The notes under the pieces are model-generated. The model ran no database searches, was not told the origin of the DNA, and was given only the letters and a program-made list of their open reading frames with translations. The position numbers were made by a program, and so were the translations under genes. Of a stretch of 64,000 nt of DNA, positions 26,429 through 36,702 are shown in pieces (position 1 is the first letter of the stretch; each line of letters opens with the position of its first letter). The stretch is from the NCBI RefSeq assembly GCF_013114835.1, contig NZ_JAAVLW010000007.1, positions 372,001 to 436,000 on the forward strand, given 5' to 3'. This stretch comes from Bradyrhizobium archetypum (lineage in GTDB: Bacteria; Pseudomonadota; Alphaproteobacteria; Rhizobiales; Xanthobacteraceae).

Positions 26429-26459
26429 TTGACACCCCCATACCCGATAGCCACCTAAT
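26429..26459 (+). promoter_or_regulatory. Possible lon promoter
   Basis: CTTGACA (TTGACA at 26429-26434) followed after 17-19 bases by CACCTAAT. The -35 is a perfect match, also compatible with the CTTG of alphaproteobacterial RpoH promoters; the -10 is poor. It would give a leader of about 150 bases before lon. The rest of the 310-base clpX-lon gap shows nothing else. Confidence 0.35.
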
Positions 26460-26617
26460 GCCCATGGTGGCGGAAATCACGTTCGAGATTCGTCGCAATT
26501 TCATCCGGTGAGAGGCGGCAGCGAAGGCCGCCGAGCGATCCGGAACTCCCGCACCTTGTGGCGGTTGCGCTAGCCAAGCGGACTGCGTGCAAGGGGGCAA
26601 AACAAAAGGACAAGGCC

Positions 26618-29044
<2,427 letters not shown>

Positions 29045-29066
29045 GCCCGATCAGTCACAAAATGAT

Positions 29067-29095
29067 AAACGGCGCCCCCGGGGGGCGCCGTTTTT
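29067..29095 (+). terminator. lon terminator
   Basis: CGGCGCCCCC/GGGGGCGCCG stem with AAA before and TTTTT after, 23 bases past the lon stop. Confidence 0.92.
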
Positions 29096-29287
29096 GTTGG
29101 TACGCGTCCGCCAACGCGGCGAGCTCAAGCAGGCGCGACAAATCTGGTGCGTTCCGCTGTGCTGTGGATCCGCGATATCAAGGGGTTGCCGGGGCGATCT
29201 GAGGACCCGGCGTTTGAACACCCGATACGTCAACCCTTATTCCAACCCTTGCACCAAGGGGGGCCGCAGGGCTAAACAGGCGGTCAC

Positions 29288-29364
29288 GGGCGGCTAGCTC
29301 AGCTGGTTAGAGCATCTCGTTTACACCGAGAGGGTCGGGAGTTCGAATCTCTCGCCGCCTACCA
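29288..29364 (+). tRNA. tRNA-Val (anticodon UAC)
   Basis: 77 bases. The acceptor GGGCGGC pairs with GCCGCCT (one G-U at the end), the anticodon stem TCTCG/CGAGA encloses TTTACAC, the T-arm is GGGAGTTCGAATCTC, and CCA is encoded. Confidence 0.96.
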
Positions 29365-29450
29365 GCCTTCGCGGCTAGCGGGCTATGGCTGGGCAAGCCA
29401 GCCTTCGCGGCGGTGGTGCCACGTATGCTCGCCCCACAGGGCGAAGGCTG
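29362..29450. repeat. Repeat cluster starting at the tRNA-Val 3' end
   Basis: The 14-mer CCAGCCTTCGCGGC occurs at 29362 (overlapping the tRNA CCA) and again at 29398, and the inverted GCGAAGGCTG lies at 29441. 'Agccttcgc' palindromes are common dispersed repeats in this genus. No integrase is nearby, so I do not call an attachment site. The remaining bases to 29535 show no gene. Confidence 0.6.
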
Positions 29451-29535
29451 TCGCGCCGAATCTCGAAGAGAAGGCGTACCGGCTAGGCGCGGGACCGAGC
29501 CTTACGCCTCGCTCTCTTGTTCTTCAGCCTTTTCT

Positions 29536-30201
29536 TCAGCCTTGCGGACTTGGCGTGGTCGCCGGGAGACTTAGCGGGGCTCCTCCGAGCGAAACAGGTC
29601 CTACAGGTCCCACAGGTTTCGACTGCCGAACTATCTTTTTGCGCGTCGCTTGGGATAGCCGGTTACGAGCGTGCCCTGTGCGAATGGAGGAAGTCACTTC
29701 CGGGGTTATCGCATTTTGCAGCGAGTCGACCTTCGCCATAAGCCTGGAAATCTGAGCAGAGATCTTCTTCACGTCTTCATGCTCATCCGCAATCTGCGCA
29801 GATAACTTCTTCACGCCGGCCTGCTCATCCACGACGCTCTGTCTTAGAGACGCAAGCGTAATTGAATCCTGCTGAAGAAGAGCTGTGTTTTGCTGCAATA
29901 AGAAGTTGTTCTCTTGCAGCGCGGTAACGTGTTGCTGCTGGGCCGACTGAATATCCTTCAATGCGGCGACAGCCGGATCCGGTGTCGGATCGGAAGCTTT
30001 CTGGTGTGGAAGCAGTTCGGCCAAACTACTGAGATCAGGCAGGGCAAAATCGGACGGCGCCATTGTATAGACGGCCGCAGCACTGTTTATTCCAAGAGCG
30101 AACACCGCCAGTGCCAAGACCGATTTCCGGCTCGACGGCTTGCTCGGTGCGGTGGCTTCGGGTTGTTCGGTTTGGCTCTGCTTTTCCGATGTCGTGGTCA
30201 C
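29536..30201 (-). CDS. Membrane-anchored coiled-coil protein, unknown function
   Basis: 221 residues from a GTG at 30201 with GAGG upstream. A polar, Ser/Pro/Lys-rich N-terminus (about 1-26) is followed by one hydrophobic segment (Ser-Val-Leu-Ala-Leu-Ala-Val-Phe-Ala-Leu) acting as an anchor. Next is a long coiled coil (about 85-170) rich in Gln, Leu and Asn, with repeating Leu-Leu-Gln-Gln and Lys-Lys-Ile/Leu-Ser-Ala-Gln-Ile units. The C-terminus is basic and then Pro/Gly-rich (Lys-Pro-Val-Gly-Pro-Val-Gly-Pro-Val). No enzyme motif. It looks like a type-II membrane protein with a periplasmic coil. Confidence 0.7.
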   Translation of the reverse strand: MTTTSEKQSQTEQPEATAPSKPSSRKSVLALAVFALGINSAAAVYTMAPSDFALPDLSSLAELLPHQKASDPTPDPAVAALKDIQSAQQQHVTALQENNFLLQQNTALLQQDSITLASLRQSVVDEQAGVKKLSAQIADEHEDVKKISAQISRLMAKVDSLQNAITPEVTSSIRTGHARNRLSQATRKKIVRQSKPVGPVGPVSLGGAPLSLPATTPSPQG

Positions 30202-30226
30202 GTGCACTAACCTCAAATGAGTGAAA

Positions 30227-30266
30227 CAAAAAAGAGCCGTCGCTGGATCGTCCCTTGCGACGGCTC
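30227..30266 (-). terminator. Terminator of the cysteine-repeat gene
   Basis: On the minus strand GAGCCGTCGC-N13-GCGACGGCTC is followed by TTTTTT. It lies between two minus-strand genes. The rest of the 330-base gap (30202-30531) has no further recognisable feature. Confidence 0.88.
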
Positions 30267-30531
30267 CTTTACGCGACACTCAACGAGAACTACCGGCGAT
30301 AATAAGCTGATGAGATTAATTCGGCGTTAGCGCGTCAGTCGTCTGACACGGACTGCAAGCGGCTGCTGGTCGCGCTGCTGTTGCGCCGAAGCTCGAAGGC
30401 GGACCTGATCGACAGCGAACCAACGTTCCGATCCCGCAGCGCAAACGCCACCGCCGGCCACTCAAAATGCTGACAGGTGGCAGCGCGGGGCGGTGCCGAG
30501 CGATGTTGCACCACCCCGCAACACTGTACCT

Positions 30532-30876
30532 CTAGAATTGTCCTCTACAAGTCTGGCGATATCGACGGCAATTTCCCTCGCCGCGTTCACCCAACGCATC
30601 CTTGTTGAGGCAAGCATATCTCAATTCGGCGCAGACATCCCTGCGAACCGGTCGTCCGCAGGCCTCCCGATATCTGCGGCAATTTCCTTCGCCCCGCTCT
30701 CCCAGCGCGTCCTTGTTTTCGCAGGCAAGCCTTAGTTGCTCGCATCGCCCACCTCCTCGATCCACGCGGACGCCTCCCGGTCCGATTTCAATGGACTGAG
30801 CAAAGGCCGAAATCGGAATCACAAAAAGAGCGGCTGCCGCTACGGCGCCGAAGGTATATTTGCGCATTCCACTCAT
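30532..30876 (-). CDS. Small secreted protein with two identical-spacing four-cysteine repeats
   Basis: 114 residues. The ATG at 30876 has GGAGGGATCAG upstream. The signal peptide is about residues 1-27 (ends Ala-Phe-Ala-Gln). A short Gly-rich strand follows, then two tandem repeats of about 37 residues. Cysteines at 45, 52, 66, 73 and at 82, 89, 103, 110 have exactly the same spacing (C-x6-C-x13-C-x6-C). The core Asn-Lys-Asp-Ala-Leu-Gly-Glu-Arg-Gly-Glu-Gly-Asn-Cys-Arg-Arg-Tyr-Arg is identical in both. Four disulfides in the periplasm are likely. I do not recognise the family. Confidence 0.75.
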   Translation of the reverse strand: MSGMRKYTFGAVAAAALFVIPISAFAQSIEIGPGGVRVDRGGGRCEQLRLACENKDALGERGEGNCRRYREACGRPVRRDVCAELRYACLNKDALGERGEGNCRRYRQTCRGQF

Positions 30877-31101
30877 CTGATCCCTCCAGGTGCTAGTGTC
30901 GGTCATTGCCTTGCGGCAATAGATCACGCGAAAAGCGGGATATCGTTCCGAAGGGAATGCACGAAAGTGTATTTATGGGCCGATATCTTAGGGTACATGA
31001 ACGAACGAAGCGGCATCACGGCAATGATGCGGCGATGACACGGCGTGAATGGTCTGGCGCAGGCGCGAGCGGGCGTTCAAAATCGAAGAAGGAGCGTGCA
31101 A

Positions 31102-31962
31102 ATGGAAGCACCGGCAAGCCACGATCAAAACGCCGACCAAGTCGCTTACTGGAATGGGCCGGCCGGCCAACGCTGGGCGGAGCGGCAGGCGGCGCAGGAT
31201 GTGCTGCTCAAGCCGGTCGCCGACCTCGTCGTTGACCGGGCGCGGCTGACGCCGGGCGAGCGCGTCATCGATGTCGGTTGCGGCAGCGGTGCTACCGCGA
31301 TCGCATTCGCACGAGAGGTCGCGCCATCGGGCCATGTGCTCGGCATCGACGTATCCGGCCCGATGCTGGAGCGGGCGCGGCAGGCTGCGCCGAAGGATCT
31401 GCCGATCGATTTCGTTCTCGCCGATGCCACGGTCTATCCGTTTGAGCCCAACAGTTTCGATGTGCTAGCCTCGCGGTTCGGCGTGATGTTCTTTGCCGAC
31501 CCCGCGGTGTCGTTTGCGAACATGCGCAAGGCGCTGAAGCTTTCGGGCCGGCTGGCATTCGCGTGCTGGCGCGAGCCGCGCGAAAATCCGTTCTTCATGG
31601 CGCCGCTTGCGGCTGCCTACAAGCACGTGCCGAAATTGCCGCAGCTTGGGCCGCAAGATCCCGGGCCGTTCGCGTTTGCCGCGGAGGCGCGGGTGCGCCG
31701 CATCCTTGGCGAGGCCGGCTTTACCGGCGTCGAGATGGAGGCGTGTCCACTCTTGCTGGATGCTGCGATCGGCCGCGGCCTCGATGGCGCGGTGCAGGGC
31801 GCGATGCAGATCGGCCCGGTGAGCCGGGCGCTGGAGGGGCAGCCGGACGACGCGCGCGCTGCCGTCGCCGCTTCCATCCGTGAGGCGCTGACGCCGTTCG
31901 CCAAGGGTGATGCGGTGCTGCTGCCCGCGTCGGTCTGGATCGTGACCGCAAGGGCGTCGTAA
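31102..31962 (+). CDS. Class I SAM-dependent methyltransferase
   Basis: 286 residues. Motif I Val-Ile-Asp-Val-Gly-Cys-Gly-Ser-Gly (about 55-63), acidic motif Gly-Ile-Asp-Val at the end of strand 2, Val-Leu-Ala-Asp-Ala (motif II) and Arg-Phe-Gly-Val-Met-Phe-Phe after it match UbiE/type-11 methyltransferases. The N-terminal Trp-Asn-Gly-Pro-Ala-Gly-Gln-Arg-Trp is a common start of a subfamily acting on small molecules. The ATG at 31102 has AGAAGGAG upstream, so the longer frame from 31045 is not used. The substrate is unknown. Confidence 0.87.
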   Translation: MEAPASHDQNADQVAYWNGPAGQRWAERQAAQDVLLKPVADLVVDRARLTPGERVIDVGCGSGATAIAFAREVAPSGHVLGIDVSGPMLERARQAAPKDLPIDFVLADATVYPFEPNSFDVLASRFGVMFFADPAVSFANMRKALKLSGRLAFACWREPRENPFFMAPLAAAYKHVPKLPQLGPQDPGPFAFAAEARVRRILGEAGFTGVEMEACPLLLDAAIGRGLDGAVQGAMQIGPVSRALEGQPDDARAAVAASIREALTPFAKGDAVLLPASVWIVTARAS

Positions 31963-31974
31963 TTCGTATCGAAG

Positions 31975-33231
31975 CTACGTCCGTTCTTCGCAGATCATCG
32001 CCAGGTGCACGATGGTCTCTGCGGCCTTTTCCATGTCCTGGCGGCTGACCCATTCCAGCCGCGAGTGGAAGGCGTGCTCGCCGGCGAAGATGTTGGGGCA
32101 GGGCAGGCCCATGAACGACAGCCGCGAGCCGTCGGTGCCGCCGCGAATCGAGCTTCGCACCGGCGTTAGCCCCGCACGTTTGATCGCTTCGATGGCGTAA
32201 TCGACCGTCTCGGGATGGCGGTCGATCACCTCCTTCATGTTGCGGTATTGCGGCTTGACTTCCATCCGCCAGGTCGAGTGCGGATAGTCCTTCATCACGG
32301 CTTTGACGATGCCTTCGAGCAGGGCTTCCTTTTCGTTCAACCCTTGCTCGGTGAAATCGCGCACGATGAAGCCGATGGTGGCTTTCTCCAGCGCGCCCGA
32401 GATGCCGATCGGATGCAGAAAGCCCTCCTTGCCCTCGGTGGTTTCGGGCGAGCAGGTGTCCTTGGGCAGGCGGTCGATGATGGCGGCGGCGATCTTGATC
32501 GCATGCTCCATCTTGCCCTTGGCGAAACCGGGATGAGTCGAAACGCCCTCGATGGTGATGGTGGCGCCGTCGGCCGAAAAGGTTTCGTCTTCGATATTGC
32601 CTGCGGTTTCGCCGTCCATCGTGTAGGCGAAGTCCGCGCCAAGCTTCTTCAGGTCGACCTTGTCGACGCCGCGGCCGATTTCTTCGTCCGGTGTGAACAG
32701 GATCTTGATGGTGCCGTGCTTGATTTGCGGATTTTCGATCAGGAACCGGGCCGCATCCATGATCTCGGCGAGACCGGCCTTGTTGTCGGCCCCGAGCAGC
32801 GTGGTGCCGTCAGTCGTGATGATGTCATGTCCAATCTGGTCGGCGAGGGCGGGATGGTCGGCCGCGCGGATCACCTGCGTGGCATCGGCCGGCAGCACGA
32901 TGTCGCCGCCCTGATAATTCTTCACGATTTGGGGCCTCACGTTGGTGCCGTTGCAGTCCGGAGACGTGTCCATGTGCGAGCAGAAGCAGATCACCGGCAC
33001 CTTTTTGTCGCTGTTGGCCGGAATCGTCGCGTAGACATAGCCGTGCTCGTCGAGATGGGCGTCCTTGAGCCCCAGCGCCTGCAGCTCCGACGCCAGCAGG
33101 CGGCCCAGATTCTTCTGCTTCTCGGTGGAGGGGCAGGTCGGCGAGGCCGGATCGGATTGGGTGTCGATCACAACGTAGCGCAGGAAGCGCTCGGTGACGT
33201 CGTGGGTGAAGGCTATCGGCGAGGCCAGCAT
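31975..33231 (-). CDS. pepT: Peptidase T (tripeptide aminopeptidase)
   Basis: 418 residues, M20B zinc peptidase. It has the His-Met-Asp-Thr-Ser-Pro-Asp motif with the first metal ligand, Gly-Ala-Asp-Asn-Lys-Ala-Gly bridging both metals, the catalytic Glu pair in Thr-Pro-Asp-Glu-Glu-Ile-Gly-Arg-Gly, and the final His in Gly-Glu-His-Ala-Phe-His-Ser. It removes N-terminal residues from tripeptides in the cytoplasm. The start is uncertain: ATG 33231 gives the family N-terminus (Thr-Glu-Arg-Phe-Leu-Arg-Tyr); a GTG at 33252 is possible; neither has a good Shine-Dalgarno. Confidence 0.93.
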   Translation of the reverse strand: MLASPIAFTHDVTERFLRYVVIDTQSDPASPTCPSTEKQKNLGRLLASELQALGLKDAHLDEHGYVYATIPANSDKKVPVICFCSHMDTSPDCNGTNVRPQIVKNYQGGDIVLPADATQVIRAADHPALADQIGHDIITTDGTTLLGADNKAGLAEIMDAARFLIENPQIKHGTIKILFTPDEEIGRGVDKVDLKKLGADFAYTMDGETAGNIEDETFSADGATITIEGVSTHPGFAKGKMEHAIKIAAAIIDRLPKDTCSPETTEGKEGFLHPIGISGALEKATIGFIVRDFTEQGLNEKEALLEGIVKAVMKDYPHSTWRMEVKPQYRNMKEVIDRHPETVDYAIEAIKRAGLTPVRSSIRGGTDGSRLSFMGLPCPNIFAGEHAFHSRLEWVSRQDMEKAAETIVHLAMICEERT

Positions 33232-33272
33232 GACGATCCGGAAGAGTTGCACAGGAAAGCGCTCTATAACAG

Positions 33273-33311
33273 AAAAGCGCCATTCCGGGTCCCCGCCGGA
33301 ACGGCGCTTTT
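33273..33311. terminator. Terminator after the HU gene
   Basis: AAAAGCGCC...TTCCGG / CCGGAA...GGCGCTTTT, a long interrupted stem with A/T flanks on both sides. It separates the HU gene from pepT (both minus strand). Confidence 0.85.
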
Positions 33312-33331
33312 CGCGTTAGCCGGGCGGTCGG

Positions 33332-33631
33332 TCAGACTGCTTCCTTGAGTTCCTTGGCCGCACGGAAAGCGACCTTCTTGCTGGCCTTGATCTGGATCGG
33401 TTCCCCGGTCGCGGGGTTGCGGCCGACACGGGCGGCACGCTTGCGAACCTGGAGGATGCCGAGCCCGACGATGCGGATCCGCTCGCCCTTCTTCAGGTGC
33501 TTGGTGATCTTGTCGACCATGTCGGTCAGTATGGCTTCCGCGGCCTTCTTCGACAGTTCATGTTCCTCAGCGAGATCTGCCGCCAGATGCTTCAATGTGA
33601 TGGTGGCTGGAGCCGCCGCTTTCTTCGCCAT
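33332..33631 (-). CDS. HU-family DNA-binding protein
   Basis: A 99-residue nucleoid protein. The body has the HU/IHF signature Gly-Leu-Gly-Ile-Leu-Gln-Val-Arg-Lys-Arg-Ala-Ala-Arg and, on the DNA-intercalating arm, Arg-Asn-Pro-Ala-Thr-Gly-Glu. An N-terminal Lys/Ala-rich extension (Met-Ala-Lys-Lys-Ala-Ala-Ala-Pro) makes it about nine residues longer than E. coli HU. It bends DNA nonspecifically. GGAGG precedes the ATG. In relatives the HU gene often follows lon; here tRNA-Val and about 4 kb of other genes intervene. Confidence 0.95.
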   Translation of the reverse strand: MAKKAAAPATITLKHLAADLAEEHELSKKAAEAILTDMVDKITKHLKKGERIRIVGLGILQVRKRAARVGRNPATGEPIQIKASKKVAFRAAKELKEAV

Positions 33632-33883
33632 GTCTGGCCTCCTCCTTGCTTGAATGGCTTTTGAGCGCGTTGTCGATGCCGGCGCGCCGGGAAATGCATC
33701 ATGTAGCGACTTGAAACCCGGGAATCCGCAGCAATCGGCTCGCGGACGGTTTCAAGAAACCCAGATGTAGCAGGCCTTAAACGATTCGGAAGAATGCTGC
33801 CCACGCTGTTTTGGCCGAAAACAGGCCGTTCTTTGCATCGGAATCGCAGAATTGCCCATCCCGCGCCGGGATTCGCAACGTCC

Positions 33884-33912
33884 TTGACTAAGCGGAAGCG
33901 GGCCTTTATGCC
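33884..33912 (+). promoter_or_regulatory. Promoter of tRNA-Asp
   Basis: TTGACT (33884-33889), exactly 17 bases, TATGCC (33907-33912), 38 bases before the tRNA. The rest of the 319-base gap from the HU gene contains only the upstream region of that gene. Confidence 0.72.
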
Positions 33913-33950
33913 CTCGGTTCTGCGCGGATCAGGATCTGATTACGGCATCC

Positions 33951-34027
33951 GCGGGAGTAGCTCAGTTGGTTAGAGCGCCGCCCTGTCACGGCGGAGGCCG
34001 CGGGTTCGAGTCCCGTCTCTCGCGCCA
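33951..34027 (+). tRNA. tRNA-Asp (anticodon GUC)
   Basis: 77 bases. The acceptor GCGGGAG pairs with CTCTCGC (one G-U), the anticodon stem CCGCC/GGCGG encloses CTGTCAC, the T-arm is CGGGTTCGAGTCCCG, and CCA is encoded. Confidence 0.96.
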
Positions 34028-34079
34028 TTTTTCAATGGCTGGATGTCGATCTCCGGACTGCTGCAAACAGGCTGCAAGC

Positions 34080-34108
34080 AAAAAGGCCGCCCCCGGGCGG
34101 CCGTTTTT
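34080..34108. terminator. Terminator between tRNA-Asp and the small membrane gene
   Basis: GGCCGCCC/GGGCGGCC stem with AAAAA before and TTTTT after, usable in both directions: for tRNA-Asp (+) and the gene at 34127 (-). Confidence 0.88.
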
Positions 34109-34126
34109 ATTCCGATACCCTATCGT

Positions 34127-34321
34127 TTAACGCACCGTGGATGTGCTCGAGCTGGTGACGACTACCGGCTTGCCGGCCTTCACGACCTGGGCGGTCTGCT
34201 CATAGTCCGCACCGGTCCGGGCCGAGATGCCGAACGCTGCCACCGCGATGCCCGCCACGAGCGCGACGACCACGATCTTCAGATGGGTACTGCGATCCGC
34301 CGAGTGGAGTGAGTGGTTCAT
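34127..34321 (-). CDS. Small single-pass membrane protein
   Basis: 64 residues with a strong GGGAGGCACCAC leader before the ATG at 34321. A polar His/Ser-rich start is followed by one membrane helix (Ile-Val-Val-Val-Ala-Leu-Val-Ala-Gly-Ile-Ala-Val-Ala-Ala-Phe-Gly-Ile). A short tail ends in Val-Val-Val-Thr-Ser-Ser-Ser-Thr-Ser. Similar short proteins with this tail are frequent in Bradyrhizobium; no function is known. Confidence 0.7.
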   Translation of the reverse strand: MNHSLHSADRSTHLKIVVVALVAGIAVAAFGISARTGADYEQTAQVVKAGKPVVVTSSSTSTVR

Positions 34322-34499
34322 GTGGTGCCTCCCGGACGCCTTTGACGTCCCGTGTTGGTGAGAGACATACGCCCGATCTGTTTCAGGATCGTTTCGCGAT
34401 TTCGGCAAAATGGTTTCATTCGGGCTGTTTTTGGCCGGTTTCTCGCCAAATCATCCGTGATGTAGATCACATACACCCGCGAGGCCGAGATCGACGCGG

Positions 34500-34930
34500 A
34501 GGGGCGGCAGCATGTCGGCAGGCTCCGACCGTGGTCATGACAGCGGCCGACAGCAGCGAATAGCGCACGGCTCGGGCGCCAAAGTCATTCTTCAGGGCGT
34601 CGTTGAGCTCGCCGACGGTCGACGGGCCGACGCCCTGGCCGAAGCCGGCGGCGGTCAGCGGCATGATCGCGGAGGCCAGCGCCCGCATGCTCGGCCTGGC
34701 CACGTCTGCGCGATCGCAAAGATCGGGCCGAGAGCCATGCCGCAGAACACCGTCATCGCACTCCAGAACGCCAGCGCGACGGAAACAATGTTGCGGTTGA
34801 AGCGGTCCGCGATGCGCGATCGGGATGCCGAGCAGCGAATAGAACAGCACGCTCAAGGTGCTCCTGGACCAGATCGACCGCCTGACGGAAACGGCCGCCC
34901 AAATGCTTGCGGATGAGAAGCATTTGAACT
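34500..34930 (-). pseudogene. Remnant of a major-facilitator-superfamily transporter
   Basis: Pieces of one MFS protein lie in different frames on the minus strand. Around 34800-34860 the TM2 end reads Val-Leu-Phe-Tyr-Ser-Leu-Leu-Gly-Ile-Pro-Ile-Ala. After a frameshift comes the TM2-TM3 loop Ile-Ala-Asp-Arg-Phe-Asn-Arg-Asn and a TM3-like Ala-Leu-Ala-Phe-Trp-Ser-Ala-Met. The sequence then jumps to a late-TM segment Met-Arg-Ala-Leu-Ala-Ser-Ala-Ile-Met and Gly-Pro-Ser-Thr-Val-Gly-x-Leu-Asn-Asp-Ala-Leu. The middle of the protein (about 200 residues) is gone. Clearly decayed; limits approximate. Confidence 0.75.
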
Positions 34931-35130
34931 GAAATGTCGGCACCATGCCGGCCGTCCCGCGTTGGTTGGGCGAGGCAGGAACGCAACACCTTTCCGCCTT
35001 CTGCCGACGCATCGGGGGCGGGCAAAGGCGCCGAGGTGGCTTGTCTTGCGCCCTCTGTTGCGCTGCGCTAAGCCAAGAATAATTCCAATCAACGAATCTG
35101 CGGCCAAATCCGCAGGAAAAGGCACCGCCG

Positions 35131-35496
35131 ATGTCCGGCATCCTGCAAAATTACCTTCCGCTTGTCGTGTTCGTCGGGGTGGCGAGCCTGATCGGTCTGG
35201 CGCTCCTGATCGCCCCATTCCTGGTCGCGTTCCAGCAGCCGGACCCGGAAAAACTCTCCGCCTATGAATGCGGATTCAACGCATTCGACGACGCCCGCAT
35301 GAAGTTCGACGTCCGCTTCTACCTGGTCGCAATCCTTTTCATCATCTTCGACCTCGAAGTGGCGTTCCTGTTCCCGTGGGCGGTCGCGTTCGGCAAGCTC
35401 GGGGCCACCGGCTTCTGGTCGATGATGGTGTTTCTGGCCGTCCTAACGGTCGGCTTTGCTTATGAGTGGAAGAAAGGCGCGCTCGAATGGGATTGA
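35131..35496 (+). CDS. nuoA: NADH-quinone oxidoreductase subunit A
   Basis: 121 residues with three membrane helices. The conserved Pro-x-Lys-Leu-Ser-Ala-Tyr-Glu-Cys-Gly-Phe loop and Ile-Leu-Phe-Ile-Ile-Phe-Asp-Leu-Glu of the second helix are present. It forms part of the hinge between the membrane and hydrophilic arms of complex I, next to the quinone channel. It is the first gene of the 14-gene nuo operon and overlaps nuoB by 10 bases. Confidence 0.97.
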   Translation: MSGILQNYLPLVVFVGVASLIGLALLIAPFLVAFQQPDPEKLSAYECGFNAFDDARMKFDVRFYLVAILFIIFDLEVAFLFPWAVAFGKLGATGFWSMMVFLAVLTVGFAYEWKKGALEWD

Positions 35497-36077
35497 GCCA
35501 GACAATAACGGGCTCTTCGCCTGATATCGCGCCGATGCCGAAGGGCATTCTCGACCCCTCGACCGGGAAGCCGGTCGGAGCCAGAGACCCGTTCTTCCTC
35601 GAGGTCAACCACGAGCTCTCGGACAAGGGCTTCTTCGTTGCCGCGGCCGACGACCTGATCACCTGGGCGCGCACCGGCTCCTTGATGTGGATGACGTTCG
35701 GTCTCGCCTGCTGCGCGGTCGAGATGATGCAGGTGTCGATGCCGCGTTACGACGTCGAGCGCTTTGGCTTTGCGCCGCGCGCCTCGCCGCGGCAGTCCGA
35801 CGTGATGATCGTGGCGGGCACGCTGACCAACAAGATGGCGCCGGCGCTGCGCAAGGTCTACGATCAGATGCCGGAGCCGCGCTACGTGATCTCGATGGGC
35901 TCGTGCGCGAACGGCGGCGGCTACTATCACTATTCCTACTCGGTCGTGCGCGGCTGCGACCGCATCGTGCCGATCGACATCTACGTGCCCGGGTGCCCGC
36001 CGACGGCGGAGGCGCTCCTCTACGGCGTGCTGCTGCTGCAGAAGAAGATCCGCCGCATCGGGACCATCGAACGCTAA
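35487..36077 (+). CDS. nuoB: NADH-quinone oxidoreductase subunit B
   Basis: 196 residues. It ligates cluster N2 next to quinone: the Cys-Cys pair in Gly-Leu-Ala-Cys-Cys-Ala-Val-Glu, a Cys in Gly-Ser-Cys-Ala-Asn-Gly-Gly, and a Cys in Val-Pro-Gly-Cys-Pro-Pro. The ATG at 35487 lies inside the end of nuoA and gives the usual N-terminus; an upstream in-frame start at 35466 is unlikely. Confidence 0.98.
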   Translation: MGLSQTITGSSPDIAPMPKGILDPSTGKPVGARDPFFLEVNHELSDKGFFVAAADDLITWARTGSLMWMTFGLACCAVEMMQVSMPRYDVERFGFAPRASPRQSDVMIVAGTLTNKMAPALRKVYDQMPEPRYVISMGSCANGGGYYHYSYSVVRGCDRIVPIDIYVPGCPPTAEALLYGVLLLQKKIRRIGTIER

Positions 36078-36088
36078 GGTTTTAGGTA

Positions 36089-36700
36089 ATGGACGACGGC
36101 AAGCTCGACGCCCTTGGGCAGACGATTGTTAGCGCGCTCGGCGGCGCGGCCACTGCCCATGCGGTCGCGTTCAACCAGCTCACCGTGACCGTCGAGGCGG
36201 CAAAGATCGTCGAGGTGATGAAGCACCTGCGCGACGATCCCGCGCTGCGCTTCGTCAACATCACCGACGTCACCGCGGTCGACTATCCGAGCCGCGAGAA
36301 GCGTTTCGACGTGGTCTATCATCTGTTGTCGCCGACCCTGAACGAGCGCATCCGCATCCGTGCCGAGGCCGACGAGACCACGCAGGTGCCCTCGATCATC
36401 GACGTGTTTCCTGGCGCCGACTGGTTCGAGCGCGAGACCTACGACCTCTATGGCGTGATCTTCACCGGCCATCCCGACATGCGCCGGCTGCTGACCGATT
36501 ACGGCTTCGACGGCCATCCGCTGCGCAAGGATTTTCCGCTCACCGGCTTCGTCGAGGTCCGCTACGACGACCAGGAGAAGCGGGTGCTCTATGAGCCGGT
36601 CCGCCTCAACCAGGAATTCCGCAAATTCGATTTCCTCTCGCCATGGGAAGGCGCGGACTATCCGCTGCCGGGCGATGAGAAGGCTGAGCCGAAGGCCTGA
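36089..36700 (+). CDS. nuoC: NADH-quinone oxidoreductase subunit C
   Basis: 203 residues, the 30-kDa subunit of the hydrophilic arm. The signature Glu-Arg-Glu-Thr-Tyr-Asp-Leu-Tyr-Gly-Val-Ile-Phe and Arg-Leu-Leu-Thr-Asp-Tyr-Gly-Phe-x-Gly-His-Pro-Leu-Arg-Lys-Asp-Phe-Pro are complete. It is separate from nuoD, unlike the fused NuoCD of E. coli. AGGT precedes the ATG. Confidence 0.97.
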   Translation: MDDGKLDALGQTIVSALGGAATAHAVAFNQLTVTVEAAKIVEVMKHLRDDPALRFVNITDVTAVDYPSREKRFDVVYHLLSPTLNERIRIRAEADETTQVPSIIDVFPGADWFERETYDLYGVIFTGHPDMRRLLTDYGFDGHPLRKDFPLTGFVEVRYDDQEKRVLYEPVRLNQEFRKFDFLSPWEGADYPLPGDEKAEPKA

Positions 36701-36702
36701 CC

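Noticed and set aside
35040..35090. nuo operon promoter just upstream of nuoA
   Set aside because: TTGCGC-type -35 candidates exist, but none has a convincing -10, so no site is listed.
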